The notes beneath the pieces are model-generated. The model did no database searches, was not told the origin of the DNA, and was given only the letters and a program-made list of their open reading frames with translations. A stretch of 51,385 nucleotides of DNA from the NCBI RefSeq assembly GCF_927312905.1, contig NZ_CAKMHQ010000078.1:1-51385 (forward strand), read 5' to 3'. This DNA is from Candidatus Nitrotoga sp. 1052. GTDB lineage: Bacteria > Pseudomonadota > Gammaproteobacteria > Burkholderiales > Gallionellaceae. A program made the position numbers and the translations under genes. The stretch's first letter is position 1. Every line of letters begins with the position of its first letter. Below are positions 1 through 7,855 of the stretch, in pieces.

Positions 1-5
1 ACCAG

Positions 6-48
6 CGGACATTTCTACTTGGGAGAAACCGGACATTACTACTTTGGG
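6..48. repeat. IS21-type terminal repeat remnant
   Basis: Two near-identical direct repeats, CGGACATTTCTACTTGGG (6-23) and CGGACATTACTACTTTGGG (30-48), lie 24 bases apart at the extreme left of the window. Tandem short repeats with this GGACATTTCTAYTTTG flavour are typical of IS21-family ends (IstA binding sites). No transposase is visible here; any istAB genes would lie to the left of the window. The family assignment is from memory of such ends and is tentative. Confidence 0.35.
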
Positions 49-256
49 CTAACATCAAATAATCTATATATTGTTTAATATGAATTATACTCTTACCATT
101 CTCCGTCCCTGTATTCATTTGACTATCCAGATGATGGAAAGTGGATACCCGATCATACATAATAAGAATTTATATTTTGCCAGTTATTTTTTTGCGAATA
201 CTAATTTATGGGTTAAAATTATAATGCTGGAAACACTTAACTTAGGAGATAAAATA

Positions 257-694
257 ATGAAATTAAAGCTAGGGTTACCGATGGTTATGTTATTTGCATC
301 AATCGGCTACGCCCATAATGTATTGGCGAACGATCACGAAATAAAAAAATCGCTGGAACAACGAGTTTATTTTATCGAACCAAAAGATGGCGCAGTAGTC
401 GGCAACGAAGTAAAAGTTTTGATGGGTGTGCAAGGCATGGAGATCAAGCCTGCTGGCAACGTAGTAGAGAATACTGGACACCATCATTTGCTGATAGACG
501 CATCGCAGCAGCTGAATGTCGGAGAAGCCGTTCCGACCGGAAGTGACAAGCATCTCCATTTCGGTAAAGGTCAAACGGAAACCTTGATCAAATTAGCTCC
601 AGGTACGCATACGTTGACATTACAATTTGCTAATGGCGCGCATGTTTCTTATGGCGAAAAAATGCGTAGCACGATTAGCGTAACTGCAAAATAA
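257..694 (+). CDS. exported DUF4399-family protein
   Basis: A 145-residue protein of unknown function. The ATG at 257 is chosen because AGGAGA at 244-249 gives a good ribosome binding site and because the protein then starts with a clear signal peptide (MKLKLG, then a hydrophobic core, then a likely cut after VLA near residue 24). Mature features fit the DUF4399 family: a YFIEPKDGAVV opening, a GHHHLLID histidine cluster around residues 75-80, an HLHFGKGQTE motif and an APGTHTLTLQFA strand. The His-rich motifs could bind metal, which is inference. It stands alone, with IS debris upstream and a hairpin downstream at 713. An in-frame upstream extension to 71 exists but would bury the signal peptide. 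Confidence 0.8.
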   Translation: MKLKLGLPMVMLFASIGYAHNVLANDHEIKKSLEQRVYFIEPKDGAVVGNEVKVLMGVQGMEIKPAGNVVENTGHHHLLIDASQQLNVGEAVPTGSDKHLHFGKGQTETLIKLAPGTHTLTLQFANGAHVSYGEKMRSTISVTAK

Positions 695-712
695 CACTGG
701 TCTGCTCGTTCA

Positions 713-737
713 AACGGCGGGTTCGAACCCCGCCGTT
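713..737 (+). terminator. GC-rich hairpin after the DUF4399 gene
   Basis: Perfect 9-bp arms AACGGCGGG (713-721) and CCCGCCGTT (729-737) close a 7-base loop, TTCGAAC, 18 bases past the stop codon. It could end transcription of the preceding gene, though no U-run follows. The GGG-TTCGAAC-CCC core also has the exact shape of a tRNA T-arm, but no matching acceptor or anticodon arm could be found nearby, so a tRNA gene is not called. Confidence 0.5.
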
Positions 738-779
738 CATATCGCTTTGAACCTTACCGCGCTTCCCAGCATAGGGCGC

Positions 780-1158
780 TGCAACTCCGCTTGCGAGCGA
801 TGCAATTTGATAAATGCAGCCGCGTGCACCTATCATCGTTCCCGCCGCTGAAATCCCGCTTTGCTCTTCAGCTGTACCCATAAGGGCGTTGTACTATTCA
901 TTATGGTCCACACTGCCGACTGCAGCTCGCCGCTGCCGGGTATACAGTCCCTACACCCAGCGCAGTTCCTGGCTTAGTCACATAATCTGCAGCATTTTAT
1001 GGTTGGCATTAATGCTTGTGAACGTTGGTAAGACTCCAACTGTGATGTTGATGCTCGGCCTTGTAAGCTAGCCAACCTCGGCAATCCGACCATCAGGATA
1101 ACAATGGTGATCAGTACCTCGATCAAGCTGAAGCCAATATTTTTTTGCGATGAATCAT
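780..1158 (-). pseudogene. pilV: decayed pilV (minor type IV pilin) remnant
   Basis: Reading the minus strand, a prepilin N-terminus is clear at 1135-974: GFSLIEVLITIVILMVGL followed by LASLQGR and SYQRSQALM, the characteristic opening of PilV. The candidate start ATG (1158-1156) is out of frame with it by an indel in an A-run, and the reading frame hits a stop at 974. Further down (about 841-808), in another frame, the PilV-like stretch TMIGARGCIYQIA reappears. The gene is therefore broken by several frameshifts. Its start overlaps the stop of the preceding remnant as ATGA (1155-1158), a trace of the old operon. PilV normally helps prime type IV pilus assembly; this copy cannot be functional. 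Confidence 0.7.
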
Positions 1159-1340
1159 CCGCATACTCCGTTCACTTGCTTATAAGCGCGCGGCATCCCG
1201 CTTAGTTCAATCTTGATGCAGCGAGCATTTGCAGTCAGCGATGTTGAGACGGCATCAAGCAAAAAAATAGGGGGGGACGTTGGGGACGTTATTCTGCCAT
1301 TTTGAGCGTAAGTAACGCAGTTTGACGAGAGTAAATTCAA
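1155..1340 (-). pseudogene. fimT/gspH-like minor pilin C-terminal remnant
   Basis: The minus-strand frame ending at 1155 reads ANARCIKIELSGMPRAY and ends in GVCG. This resembles the C-terminal strand and terminal Cys region of FimT/GspH minor pilins. It sits exactly where fimT belongs, between pilE and pilV remnants, with an ATGA overlap onto the pilV start. The prepilin N-terminus is missing or unrecognisable; a weak EFEFTLVKL string near 1325 may be its ruin. This is supported more by position than by sequence. Confidence 0.4.
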
Positions 1341-1373
1341 ATTCAGTTAAGCGCAAGCTTCCCATGGTTGTTT

Positions 1374-1753
1374 TTACCACTTGGCGGTGGGGTCTTTGGG
1401 GCCGTCAACTCCCCAGCATTAATGAGCCATCACTGGTTTGTTGGCTGCTGCATGGGGTTGCTGTTATGATAAAACTTGGTGGGGTTATGATTCGAACGAT
1501 TGCAAAACTGTAATGTTTGTGACTTCGGCGGGTGCCGACACCCCTAATGTAGTAAAATTCACATATGTCCTGGCATCCAGCAAGTGCTGTTTCTCGCGAT
1601 TTGCTAAGTCCATCATGAATGATGGTGCGGCAGCACGAATGCCTTTGACGACATAATTTTGGTAGCCAGGTATAAGCAACAGCGGCAATTATGGCCATAA
1701 TTAACATGGCGACTAACAGCTCAACCAAGCTGAATCCTTTGTTTGGCTTTCAT
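1374..1753 (-). pseudogene. pilE: decayed pilE-type minor pilin
   Basis: The minus strand encodes a type IV pilin in pieces. From ATG 1753, MKAKQ is followed by a frameshift into GFSLVELLVAMLIMAIIAAVA (prepilin site with Glu5 kept). One extra base near 1671-1675 then moves the frame to IPGYQNYVVKGIRAAAP and ANREKQHLLDARTYVNFTTL. The frame shifts back to TPPSFIITATP and DGSLML, and shifts once more to PKDPTAKW followed by TAA at 1374. Joined up, this matches PilE-like minor pilins end to end, so at least four indels have killed a full-length gene. It headed a pilE-fimT-pilV run. Neighbouring housekeeping genes have no such errors, which argues against poor sequence quality. Confidence 0.75.
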
Positions 1754-2194
1754 TTCGTCCTCATTTTATTTAACCATAGTAAAGTACTCATCACTTGGAT
1801 TTTTACATCCAACCGACTAGCGGAGCGGATGTTTTTACAAGTGGTACGTCGAGGCGGATTCAACCCGGATTGCTCGTCGGAAATAAACCTTTCTCAATTA
1901 TCTGAGTTACAGCAATAGGAGTCATAGCTTGCTCGTCTAGTCAACTGAACAAAACAGAATGAAAAATGGAATGGCTTTAAACGTATATTTCTGGCAGCTT
2001 GACAGGTTTTTTGATTCTGAATTGTCGTAACAATTTTGATTGTTAATATTATTAACACGATTTTTAATATAACAATTAAATTGTAATCAATTAGTTATTA
2101 TTCTATAAGGCTAACCGTTGGGAAATTTTTCAAGTGCACGCCAACAGTTTTATTATGTCAGGCATGATGGTGACCGTAGTCAGGGGCTGGATAC
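1754..2194. other. noncoding region upstream of thiO
   Basis: No gene could be supported here. The stretch 2035-2110 is very AT-rich (runs such as TTAATATTATTAACACG) and could hold the thiO promoter. No TPP riboswitch core was recognised, although thiO belongs to thiamine synthesis. The left part is flank of the decayed pilin cluster. Confidence 0.5.
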
Positions 2195-3271
2195 TTGAAT
2201 TCCGATTTTTTAATTATTGGAGGTGGAGTGGCCGGGTTGTCGACTGCGCAGCGTTTGCTGCAGCAAGGGGCGTTAGTGACCGTGCTGGAGCGCGGTGAGG
2301 TCGGCCAGGAAGCTTCTTGGGCAGGCGGCGGCATTTTGTCGCCACTGTGTCCGTGGAATTATCCCGATGAGGTTACGCGCCTGACCACCCGTGGCGCAGA
2401 ACTGTTTTTGGCATGGGCAAAAGAATTGCATGCGGTTACTGGCATAGATCCGGAATATGAGACAAGCGGAATGCTGGTTTTGCCACCATTTGATGCGCAG
2501 GCGGCAGAGCAATGGTGCGCGGCGCATGGTGCTTATTCAATGCATCAAGTCCGTGCAACAGACTATAACCTGCTCGCGCAAGGTGATGCTCTGTATTTGC
2601 CGGAAGTCGCTCAGGTACGCAATCCCAGGTTATTGCACGCCTTGCGTCAGCATGTGGAATTGCTTGGGGGGCGTATCACCGAGCACTGTGCAGTAAGCGA
2701 TATTGTGGTCAAAAATGGGCGAGTACAAACACTCATCACGTCCAGCGGCAAGTTTACCGCACAGAGCTATATCGTTACCGCCGGAGCGTGGAGCAAGGAA
2801 GTATTGGGACGACATGCGCTACTATTAGACATTAAGCCGATGCGCGGGCAGATGCTGTTGTTCAAGTTCGATGTGTCGCCGCTCCGTCATATCGTGTTGC
2901 AAGACGATTTGTATTTGATCCCGCGTCGCGATGGATATCTACTGATTGGTAGCACGCTGGAGGACGTAGGTTTTGACCAGCGCACCACCAGTGAGGCACG
3001 CGACATGTTGTGGCAACGTGCCCAAAAATTGTTGCCATCCCTGCGCGGCATGTCGTTGGTGCAACACTGGGCAGGTCTACGTCCTGCTTCGCCGCACAAT
3101 ATCCCCACCATCGGGCGGCACCCGCAGCTGGACAACCTTTACCTTAATAGCGGACATTTTCGTTATGGCGTGACCATGGCCCCGGCCAGCGTCGAAATTC
3201 TGTTAAATGAGATCACAGGTGCGCAACAACCATTCGATGTCACACCTTATCGGGCAGGGTGGGGCGCTTAA
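2195..3271 (+). CDS. thiO: glycine oxidase ThiO (FAD-dependent)
   Basis: Flavoenzyme that oxidises glycine to iminoglycine for the thiazole half of thiamine. The N-terminus has the Rossmann FAD motif GGGVAGLS near residues 9-16, then the ThiO/DAO-family signature ASWAGGGILSPL at about 41-52. The C-terminal substrate domain holds HWAGLRPASPHNIPTIG and NSGHFRYGVTMAP, the second contributing to FAD and substrate binding. At 358 residues it has the usual ThiO length. The start is a TTG at 2195, supported by AGGGG at 2182-2186; no ATG lies in a sensible place. No thiS or thiG is adjacent. A related D-amino acid oxidase is possible, but the motifs favour ThiO. Confidence 0.85.
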   Translation: MNSDFLIIGGGVAGLSTAQRLLQQGALVTVLERGEVGQEASWAGGGILSPLCPWNYPDEVTRLTTRGAELFLAWAKELHAVTGIDPEYETSGMLVLPPFDAQAAEQWCAAHGAYSMHQVRATDYNLLAQGDALYLPEVAQVRNPRLLHALRQHVELLGGRITEHCAVSDIVVKNGRVQTLITSSGKFTAQSYIVTAGAWSKEVLGRHALLLDIKPMRGQMLLFKFDVSPLRHIVLQDDLYLIPRRDGYLLIGSTLEDVGFDQRTTSEARDMLWQRAQKLLPSLRGMSLVQHWAGLRPASPHNIPTIGRHPQLDNLYLNSGHFRYGVTMAPASVEILLNEITGAQQPFDVTPYRAGWGA

Positions 3272-3515
3272 ATAGGATTCCATCTTTATTATAAAAATAC
3301 ATTTTTAAAAAATATGCTTTGGAAGAGGTTAGTGTTTAATTTCACAAGTCAATAATAGTATTGCGCAGCTGGGCACCCTTGACTTCTCGCTTGTGCCAAA
3401 CGAACGGCAATGCATTTTTATTGTACGTAGTCGTGAAGTTTTTAATGGCTTGCGTAAGCTTGTCGATACTCTCGAAGCTTGCTCCCTGCTATGATGAGAC
3501 AAAGGGATTTCTGTT

Positions 3516-4373
3516 ATGAACGCATTCATGCTGCAGCACGAACTCGCCATTCGCTTGGCCTGTTTCTTAGGAGTGTTCTGCAGCATGTCACTGTGGGAGC
3601 TTGCCGCGCCGCGGCGTCGGCTTACTGTGTCCAAGCTCTTGCGCTGGGCAAACAATCTTGCGCTGGTGGTGCTCAACAGCATTTTGTTGCGCGCGCTGTT
3701 TCCGGCTGCGGCGGTGGGGGTGGCAGCATTTGCCACCCAGCAGGGCTGGGGGCTGTTCAATTATTTCGCCGTCCCGTTGTGGATGGCCATGCTAGTCTCG
3801 GTCGTGTTTCTTGATTTCGTTATTTATCTCCAGCACGTGATGTTCCACGCCGTGCCGCTGCTGTGGCGCCTGCATCGCGTGCATCATGCCGATCTTGATA
3901 TTGACGTAACGACGGGTACACGTTTTCACCCCATCGAGATCGTGCTGTCCATGCTTATCAAGGTTGCGGTAATTCTGGTGCTGGGCCCGCCCGTGGTGGC
4001 GGTAGTGATCTTCGAGGTGTTGCTCAACGCCACTTCCATGTTCAATCACGGCAATGTGCATATATCTCCGGCGCTGGACAGGGTGCTGCGCTTGCTTTTG
4101 GTGACGCCTGACATGCATCGCGTACACCATTCTATTGAGGAGGATGAAACCAATAGCAACTTCGCTTTTAATCTGTCTGCGTGGGATCGGCTCTTCGGCA
4201 CCTACCGTGATCAACCGCGCGCGGGGCACGTGGGCATGACTATTGGCATTAGTACTTTTCGTGAGGCCAATCGCTGCGTTTGGCTGTGGGGCATCCTAGT
4301 GCTGCCATTCATCGGCAAGGTGACGGATTACGCCATCAATCGTCGGCGTTGGAAGAGTAACGATGCGTCATAA
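3516..4373 (+). CDS. sterol desaturase / fatty acid hydroxylase family membrane protein
   Basis: A 285-residue integral membrane di-iron oxygenase of the sterol desaturase (ERG3/fatty acid hydroxylase) superfamily. The three histidine clusters that hold the di-iron site are visible: HVMFH near 108, HRVHH near 119 and a second HRVHH near 205, with an isolated FHP and FNHGN between them. Several hydrophobic segments span the first half. The substrate cannot be told from sequence; lipid hydroxylation or desaturation is the family role. It stands alone; the stop is followed by a 400-base gap before rpsB. Start ATG 3516 lies close behind a weak AAGG-type site. Confidence 0.85.
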   Translation: MNAFMLQHELAIRLACFLGVFCSMSLWELAAPRRRLTVSKLLRWANNLALVVLNSILLRALFPAAAVGVAAFATQQGWGLFNYFAVPLWMAMLVSVVFLDFVIYLQHVMFHAVPLLWRLHRVHHADLDIDVTTGTRFHPIEIVLSMLIKVAVILVLGPPVVAVVIFEVLLNATSMFNHGNVHISPALDRVLRLLLVTPDMHRVHHSIEEDETNSNFAFNLSAWDRLFGTYRDQPRAGHVGMTIGISTFREANRCVWLWGILVLPFIGKVTDYAINRRRWKSNDAS

Positions 4374-4502
4374 GGCGCGCTTTGTTCTGGCTTTTGCGTA
4401 GGCCACGGTGGTGCAGTCGAGTTACCACAAGCATTGCGGACATTATGTGTCAAATCAGTGCCAATTGCCGTAATCTTTATGATGGATATTCCTTCTTTGT
4501 GT

Positions 4503-4523
4503 AGTGGTAATATCATTACCACT
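4503..4523. promoter_or_regulatory. perfect palindrome, candidate operator
   Basis: AGTGGTAAT-ATC-ATTACCACT: 9-bp arms around a 3-base centre, 130 bases past the hydroxylase stop and about 105 bases before the rpsB -35 box. It lacks a U-run and is AT-rich, so a protein-binding site is more likely than a terminator. It could also fold as a short hairpin in RNA. No regulator is identified. Confidence 0.4.
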
Positions 4524-4626
4524 TTGGTACCTAGATGCCGTTAGGGAAGCGGGAATATATTCCATAATTCCTCAGCGGAAATACGATAATCCTTCAGATT
4601 CATTTCATATTGGAAGAGGCTCGCGT

Positions 4627-4655
4627 TTGAGTTGATTGGGCGCTTAGGTTACAAT
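4627..4655 (+). promoter_or_regulatory. sigma70 promoter of the rpsB operon
   Basis: TTGAGT (4627-4632) and TACAAT (4650-4655) are separated by 17 bases, close to the sigma70 consensus. Transcription would start near 4662, giving an untranslated leader of about 118 bases before rpsB. It is the only good promoter recognised ahead of the long block of translation and envelope genes. Confidence 0.65.
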
Positions 4656-4702
4656 ATGCACCCTGCTTATTCGGCATAAGTTTAAGTAGCAGGAAATTCG
4701 CA

Positions 4703-4747
4703 CACTCGTTCATGTTGGGGTGCCTGCAAGGGTCGATCTGACGAGTG
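4703..4747 (+). promoter_or_regulatory. structured rpsB leader, candidate S2 autoregulation element
   Basis: CACTCGT (4703-4709) pairs perfectly with ACGAGTG (4741-4747), plus a closing G-U pair, enclosing a 31-base GC-rich loop. It lies in the untranslated leader 33 bases before the rpsB start. Repression of rpsB by S2 through a structured leader is established in gammaproteobacteria; that this stem plays the same role here is inference from its position. Confidence 0.4.
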
Positions 4748-4779
4748 GAAGACTTTAACCCTTAACACATGGAGTATTT

Positions 4780-5505
4780 ATGGCTGTAATTATGCGTCAA
4801 ATGCTGGAAGCGGGCGTCCATTTTGGACATCAAACTCGTTATTGGAATCCAAAAATGGCCCCTTTTATTTTCGGCCATCGCAACAAAATTCATATTATCA
4901 ATCTAGAAAAAACCGTTGTTATGTATAACGACGCGTTGAAGTATGTGCGCAAGGTTGCTGCCAATAAGGGCACGATATTGTTTGTTGCGACTAAGCGTCA
5001 AGCGCGTGAAATTATTAAAGAAGAGGCTCTTCGTTGTGGCAGCCCTTTTGTTGATCACCGCTGGCTGGGCGGCATGCTCACTAATTTCAAGACGGTACAG
5101 CAATCCGTCAAGCGTCTGCATGAGCTGGAAGCTATGATGCTGGATAGCGTAGCCATGGAAAAAATTTCCAAGAAGGAAGGTCTGATGATGCAGCGCGAGC
5201 TGGAAAAGCTGGACCGAAGCCTTGGTGGCATCAAGAATATGCAGAATCTGCCTACTGCGATTTTTGTGATCGATGTTGGATACCAAAAAGGCGCCATCGT
5301 AGAAGCACAGAAATTGAATATTCCGGTGATTGGCGTGGTGGACACCAACCATAGCCCGCTAGGTGTGGATTATGTCATCCCGGGTAACGACGATTCCAGT
5401 CAGGCGATACGCCTGTATGCGCGCGGAATGGCCGACGCAGTGCTGGAAGGACGCGAACAGGCGCTTAACGAGATTGTGGCCCAGGTCGAAGAGCAGGCGG
5501 TGTAA
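4780..5505 (+). CDS. rpsB: 30S ribosomal protein S2
   Basis: Small-subunit ribosomal protein S2, 241 residues, the usual length. The N-terminus is canonical: [20 protein letters not shown], then [17 protein letters not shown]. The conserved [12 protein letters not shown] segment is near residue 90, with [12 protein letters not shown] near 185 and IPGNDDS near 205. A GGAG at 4771-4774 supports the ATG at 4780. It is the first gene of the operon and is followed by a strong stem-loop with a U-run before tsf, so S2 is probably made in excess of the downstream products. Confidence 0.98.
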   Translation: MAVIMRQMLEAGVHFGHQTRYWNPKMAPFIFGHRNKIHIINLEKTVVMYNDALKYVRKVAANKGTILFVATKRQAREIIKEEALRCGSPFVDHRWLGGMLTNFKTVQQSVKRLHELEAMMLDSVAMEKISKKEGLMMQRELEKLDRSLGGIKNMQNLPTAIFVIDVGYQKGAIVEAQKLNIPVIGVVDTNHSPLGVDYVIPGNDDSSQAIRLYARGMADAVLEGREQALNEIVAQVEEQAV

Positions 5506-5522
5506 GCATTTTTCGCTTGGCC

Positions 5523-5548
5523 AAAAGGGGCGAGAGCCCCTTTTTTTT
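5523..5548 (+). terminator. rho-independent terminator/attenuator between rpsB and tsf
   Basis: AAAAGGGGC (5523-5531), a GAGA loop (5532-5535), GCCCCTTTT (5536-5544), within an eight-T run (5541-5548). This is a textbook intrinsic terminator, 17 bases past the rpsB stop and 26 bases before tsf. As tsf and the rest of the block continue on the same strand with no obvious new promoter, it probably works as a partial attenuator. Confidence 0.85.
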
Positions 5549-5573
5549 AGGTTATGTTTTCAAGGAGTGGGAA

Positions 5574-6452
5574 ATGGCGGAAATTACCGCAGGCATGGTG
5601 AAGGATCTGCGTGAGGCAACTGGTCTCGGCATGATGGATTGCAAGAAGGCGCTAGTTGAAACTAATGGCGACTTCAAGGCAGCTGAAGAACTGCTGCGCA
5701 TTAAGAGTGGTGCCAAGGCTAGTAAGGCGGCTTCGCGTGTGGCGGCTGAAGGTTTGGTGAGTGCTTTTATTAGTGCTGATGGCAAAGTCGGTGCGCTGGT
5801 GGAAGTGAACTGCGAAACTGATTTTATGGCAAAGAATGATGACTTCATGGCATTTGCGAGTAATGTGGCGCAAGCCATTGCACAAAATAATCCAAGTGAC
5901 ACTGTGGCTCTGTCTTCAGTTGAATTGGCGGGTGGTGGTAGTGTGGAAGATGCGCGCAAGTCACTAATCATGAAGTTGGGTGAGAATGTCAGTGTGCGTC
6001 GTTTCGTGCGTTATAGCACAACGGGTAAGGTGGTGGCTTATTTGCACGGCAGCAAAATCGGTGTGCTTTTAGATATCAGCGGTGGTGACGATGCATTGGG
6101 TAAAGATTTGGCGATGCACATCGCTGCAAGCAAGCCGATTTGTGTTTCCAAAGAGCAAGTATCTCAGGAGTTGCTTGATACTGAACGCAAGGTATACACC
6201 GCACAAGCTGCGGAAAGCGGAAAGCCGGCCAACATTGTTGAAAAAATGGTGGAGGGACGTATTGCCAAGTACTTGGCCGAAGTTACTCTGTTGGGCCAAC
6301 CTTTCGTGAAGGATACTGATATTTTGGTAGAAAAGTTATTGTCCACGCATGGTGTGAAGGTCAATGCGTTCCAGATGTTCGTGGTGGGTGAGGGTATAGA
6401 AAAGGCGGTAGTGGATTACGCTGCCGAAGTTGCTGCTGCCGCGAAGGTATAA
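5574..6452 (+). CDS. tsf: elongation factor Ts
   Basis: Guanine nucleotide exchange factor for EF-Tu, 292 residues. The start at ATG 5574 has AAGGAG at 5562-5567 and gives the canonical opening [20 protein letters not shown] with MDCKKAL, the N-terminal UBA-like domain. The EF-Tu-contacting [10 protein letters not shown] motif is near residue 81. A longer in-frame extension to 5517 would run through the terminator hairpin and is rejected. The stop TAA is 4 bases before pyrH. Confidence 0.98.
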   Translation: MAEITAGMVKDLREATGLGMMDCKKALVETNGDFKAAEELLRIKSGAKASKAASRVAAEGLVSAFISADGKVGALVEVNCETDFMAKNDDFMAFASNVAQAIAQNNPSDTVALSSVELAGGGSVEDARKSLIMKLGENVSVRRFVRYSTTGKVVAYLHGSKIGVLLDISGGDDALGKDLAMHIAASKPICVSKEQVSQELLDTERKVYTAQAAESGKPANIVEKMVEGRIAKYLAEVTLLGQPFVKDTDILVEKLLSTHGVKVNAFQMFVVGEGIEKAVVDYAAEVAAAAKV

Positions 6453-6456
6453 GCAG

Positions 6457-7179
6457 ATGCCAGCTGCTCCAGCATACAAGCGCATCCTGCTCAAGCTTTC
6501 CGGGGAAGCCCTGATGGGCGATGATAGCTATGGCATTAATCGTGCTGTGATTGAGCGCATCGTTAGCGAAATTGGCGAGGTGGTTGGGCTGGGTGTACAG
6601 GTGGCGGTGGTTATCGGCGGCGGCAATATATTCCGCGGAGTTGCGCCTGCCGCTGCCGGGATGGATCGCGCCACCGCCGACTATATGGGAATGTTGGCTA
6701 CCGTGATGAACGCCATGGCCTTGCAAGATGCTATGAAGCGCTTCGGTTTGGATTGCCGTGTGCAGTCGGCCCTCAACCTGGAACAAGTGGCTGAACCATT
6801 TATACGAGGCAAGGCATTGCGCTATCTGGAGGATGGCAAAGTGGTGATATTTGCTGCCGGCACTGGAAATCCTTTTTTTACCACCGATACCGCCGCTGCC
6901 TTGCGTGGCGTGGAAATGGATGCGGAAGTTGTCATTAAGGCGACCAAGGTGGACGGGGTGTATACCGCCGACCCGAAACTGGATCCCGCCGCTATTCGTT
7001 ATCAGAAATTGAGTTTTGATGAAGCAATTAACAAAAACCTTAAGGTAATGGATGCCACTGCATTGACCCTGTGCCGTGATCAGAGCTTACCGATCATTGT
7101 ATTCAGCATCTTCAAGCATGACGCGCTGAAGCGCGTAGTGATGGGGCAGGATGAAGGGACGCTAGTACACTGTAATTGA
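6457..7179 (+). CDS. pyrH: UMP kinase (uridylate kinase)
   Basis: Hexameric bacterial UMP kinase of the amino acid kinase family that makes UDP from UMP and ATP; 240 residues. Motifs: [14 protein letters not shown] at the N-terminus, [10 protein letters not shown] near 55, and [16 protein letters not shown] near 135-150. The [11 protein letters not shown] nucleotide-binding region follows. ATG 6457 is chosen because it lies 4 bases after the tsf stop and matches the usual N-terminus; the track's longer frame overlaps tsf. Confidence 0.97.
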   Translation: MPAAPAYKRILLKLSGEALMGDDSYGINRAVIERIVSEIGEVVGLGVQVAVVIGGGNIFRGVAPAAAGMDRATADYMGMLATVMNAMALQDAMKRFGLDCRVQSALNLEQVAEPFIRGKALRYLEDGKVVIFAAGTGNPFFTTDTAAALRGVEMDAEVVIKATKVDGVYTADPKLDPAAIRYQKLSFDEAINKNLKVMDATALTLCRDQSLPIIVFSIFKHDALKRVVMGQDEGTLVHCN

Positions 7180-7194
7180 AGGAGGAGAAATGTA

Positions 7195-7752
7195 ATGATT
7201 TCTGATATCAAAAAAAATGCTGAACAGAAGATGAATAAGACGCTGGAAACGCTCAAGGTGGATTTTGGCAAGATTCGTACTGGTAGGGCACACACTGGTA
7301 TTCTGGATCATGTGACTGTGGATTATTACGGCAGTCCTACACTGATTAGCCAAGTTGCTAATGTGACTCTGATTGATTCGCGCACCATCGGGGTACAACC
7401 GTGGGAAAAAAATATGATTGCCGCGGTGGAAAAAGCGATACGCGACGCTGATCTGGGACTGAACCCCGCGACCAATGGGGATTTAATCCGCGTACCCATG
7501 CCGATGTTGACCGAAGAGCGTCGCCGTGACTTGATCAAGGTAGTGCGTAGTGAGTCGGAGAGCGCTAAGGTGGCTATACGCAACATACGTCGCGATGCCA
7601 ATGAGCATCTTAAGAGGTTGCTCAAAGATAAAGAAATCGGAGAGGACGATGAACGCCGTGGGCAGGATGAGGTACAGAAACTTACTGACCATTTCGTAGT
7701 AGAAGTAGACAAGCTGCTACAAATAAAAGAAATAGACCTGATGGCGGTTTAA
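7195..7752 (+). CDS. frr: ribosome recycling factor
   Basis: RRF, 185 residues, which splits post-termination ribosomes with EF-G. Recognised by [39 protein letters not shown], and [13 protein letters not shown] in the central part. The very strong site AAGGAGGAG (about 7179-7187) precedes an immediate ATG-TAA start-stop pair (7190-7195) whose last A is the first base of the frr ATG at 7195. Spacing from GGAGG to 7195 is about 9 bases and to the decoy ATG about 4, so initiation at frr is plausible. Confidence 0.97.
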   Translation: MISDIKKNAEQKMNKTLETLKVDFGKIRTGRAHTGILDHVTVDYYGSPTLISQVANVTLIDSRTIGVQPWEKNMIAAVEKAIRDADLGLNPATNGDLIRVPMPMLTEERRRDLIKVVRSESESAKVAIRNIRRDANEHLKRLLKDKEIGEDDERRGQDEVQKLTDHFVVEVDKLLQIKEIDLMAV

Positions 7753-7855
7753 CTGCACTGCATATGGAGTGGTACACCATAAGAAGGCGAGCGCATTGTT
7801 CGCTTGTGCGACCAAAATGGTCGCTGTCCTCGCGAGATTGCTTCAGAGGTTCTTG

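Noticed and set aside
71-256. 62-codon N-terminal extension of the DUF4399 ORF
   Set aside because: It places a signal peptide in the middle of the protein; the AGGAGA-ATG at 244-259 explains the start.
713-737. Possible tRNA gene
   Set aside because: Only a T-arm-like hairpin is present; no acceptor stem, D-arm or anticodon arm could be built around it.
1920-2194. TPP riboswitch before thiO
   Set aside because: The conserved CTGAGA and ACCTGA core elements were looked for and not found.
3329-3760. 143-residue minus-strand ORF ahead of the hydroxylase gene
   Set aside because: Mostly the reverse shadow of the plus-strand hydroxylase gene; the low-complexity translation has no recognisable motif and no ribosome site.
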